A stretch of 64,000 nt of DNA from Henricia sp. BOLD:AAB3569 (lineage: Eukaryota > Echinodermata > Asteroidea > Spinulosida > Echinasteridae). This document shows, piece after piece, positions 63,740-64,000 of the stretch. The first letter of the stretch is position 1, and each line of letters begins with the position of its first letter. A program made the translations under genes and the position numbers. Below the pieces are notes generated by a model. That model made no database searches, was not told the DNA's origin, and was given only the letters and a program-made list of their open reading frames with translations. The stretch lies in the NCBI GenBank assembly GCA_037783545.1, contig JBBELK010000293.1, positions 248,001 to 312,000 on the forward strand, read 5' to 3'.

Positions 63740-63850
63740 TTGTAATGGACCGTGGACATTTATTTAACCCAAAAATTCATGTATGGAATTTAAATGTTTT
63801 TAAAATATTGCTGTATTTATGAAGTTGACATTTCTGCAGAGAAGTTTAAC
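63740..63850 (-). repeat. repeat family M fragment
   Basis: Minus strand TCTGCAGAAATGTCAACTTC, ATACAGCAATA and TTTTGGGTTAAATAAATG resemble 57695-57800. Confidence 0.5.
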
Positions 63851-63860
63851 AATATTCTCT

Positions 63861-64000
63861 ATAGACCGTATCGAATAGCTGCCATCTTGTGGGGCACCTT
63901 TTGTTACCTAAACTGTTCAACAATGTAAGCACAATAAGTGCAACCGTGCATGTCCTCAAGGAACAAAGAAACTGCCCTACAAGATGGCAGCTATTCGATA
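63861..64000. mobile_element. MITE family W copy 2, cut by window edge
   Basis: Starts ATAGACCGTATCGAATAGCT and reaches GGCAGCTATTCGATA at the last base; about 8 bases of the right end lie outside. Confidence 0.82.

Overview
This window is animal nuclear DNA. Its genes are split by short GT-AG introns, non-coding sequence is AT-rich, and no operon-like or prokaryotic layout is visible. Intergenic and intronic sequence is saturated with fold-back (terminal-inverted-repeat) DNA elements and tRNA-derived SINEs. That texture, plus an Ig-domain receptor-like gene and a clear MFSD10 orthologue, suggests a marine invertebrate deuterostome. An echinoderm is my best guess, with hemichordate or another close group possible. 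The host call is an inference from texture, not from a species-diagnostic marker.

Region 1-1.24 kb (minus strand): two exons of an immunoglobulin-superfamily gene, a V-type Ig exon preceded by a hydrophobic signal-like segment and the beginning of a second Ig-like exon cut by the window edge. Region 1.3-8.6 kb: repeats only, including a 1.33 kb inverted duplication (2731-4062). Region 8.7-24.8 kb (minus strand): one complete multi-exon gene, MFSD10 (major facilitator superfamily transporter, 12 membrane segments). I could place all 13 coding exons with consistent splice sites and phases; together they give about 480 codons. Its introns hold many of the mobile elements.

Region 25-64 kb: no convincing host gene. 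It contains a 5'-truncated non-LTR retrotransposon (27.6-28.5 kb, minus), a second one of RTE type (47.0-47.65 kb, plus), a Tc1-like element with a decayed transposase start (28.5-29.1 kb), at least seven kinds of tRNA-headed SINE, and several dozen palindromic MITEs, many nested two or three deep. Nesting let me read target-site duplications directly: 9 bp for one family (MULE-like), 8 bp for two others (hAT-like), TTA/TAA for a fourth (PIF/Harbinger-like) and TA for a fifth (Tc1/mariner-like). A few GC-rich, non-repetitive islands (about 35.5, 36.95, 40.1, 48.3, 52.1, 56.0, 59.4 and 60.3 kb) could be conserved regulatory DNA or isolated exons of an unseen gene.

I see no rRNA gene, no intact tRNA gene, no CRISPR array and no bacterial or viral gene cluster.
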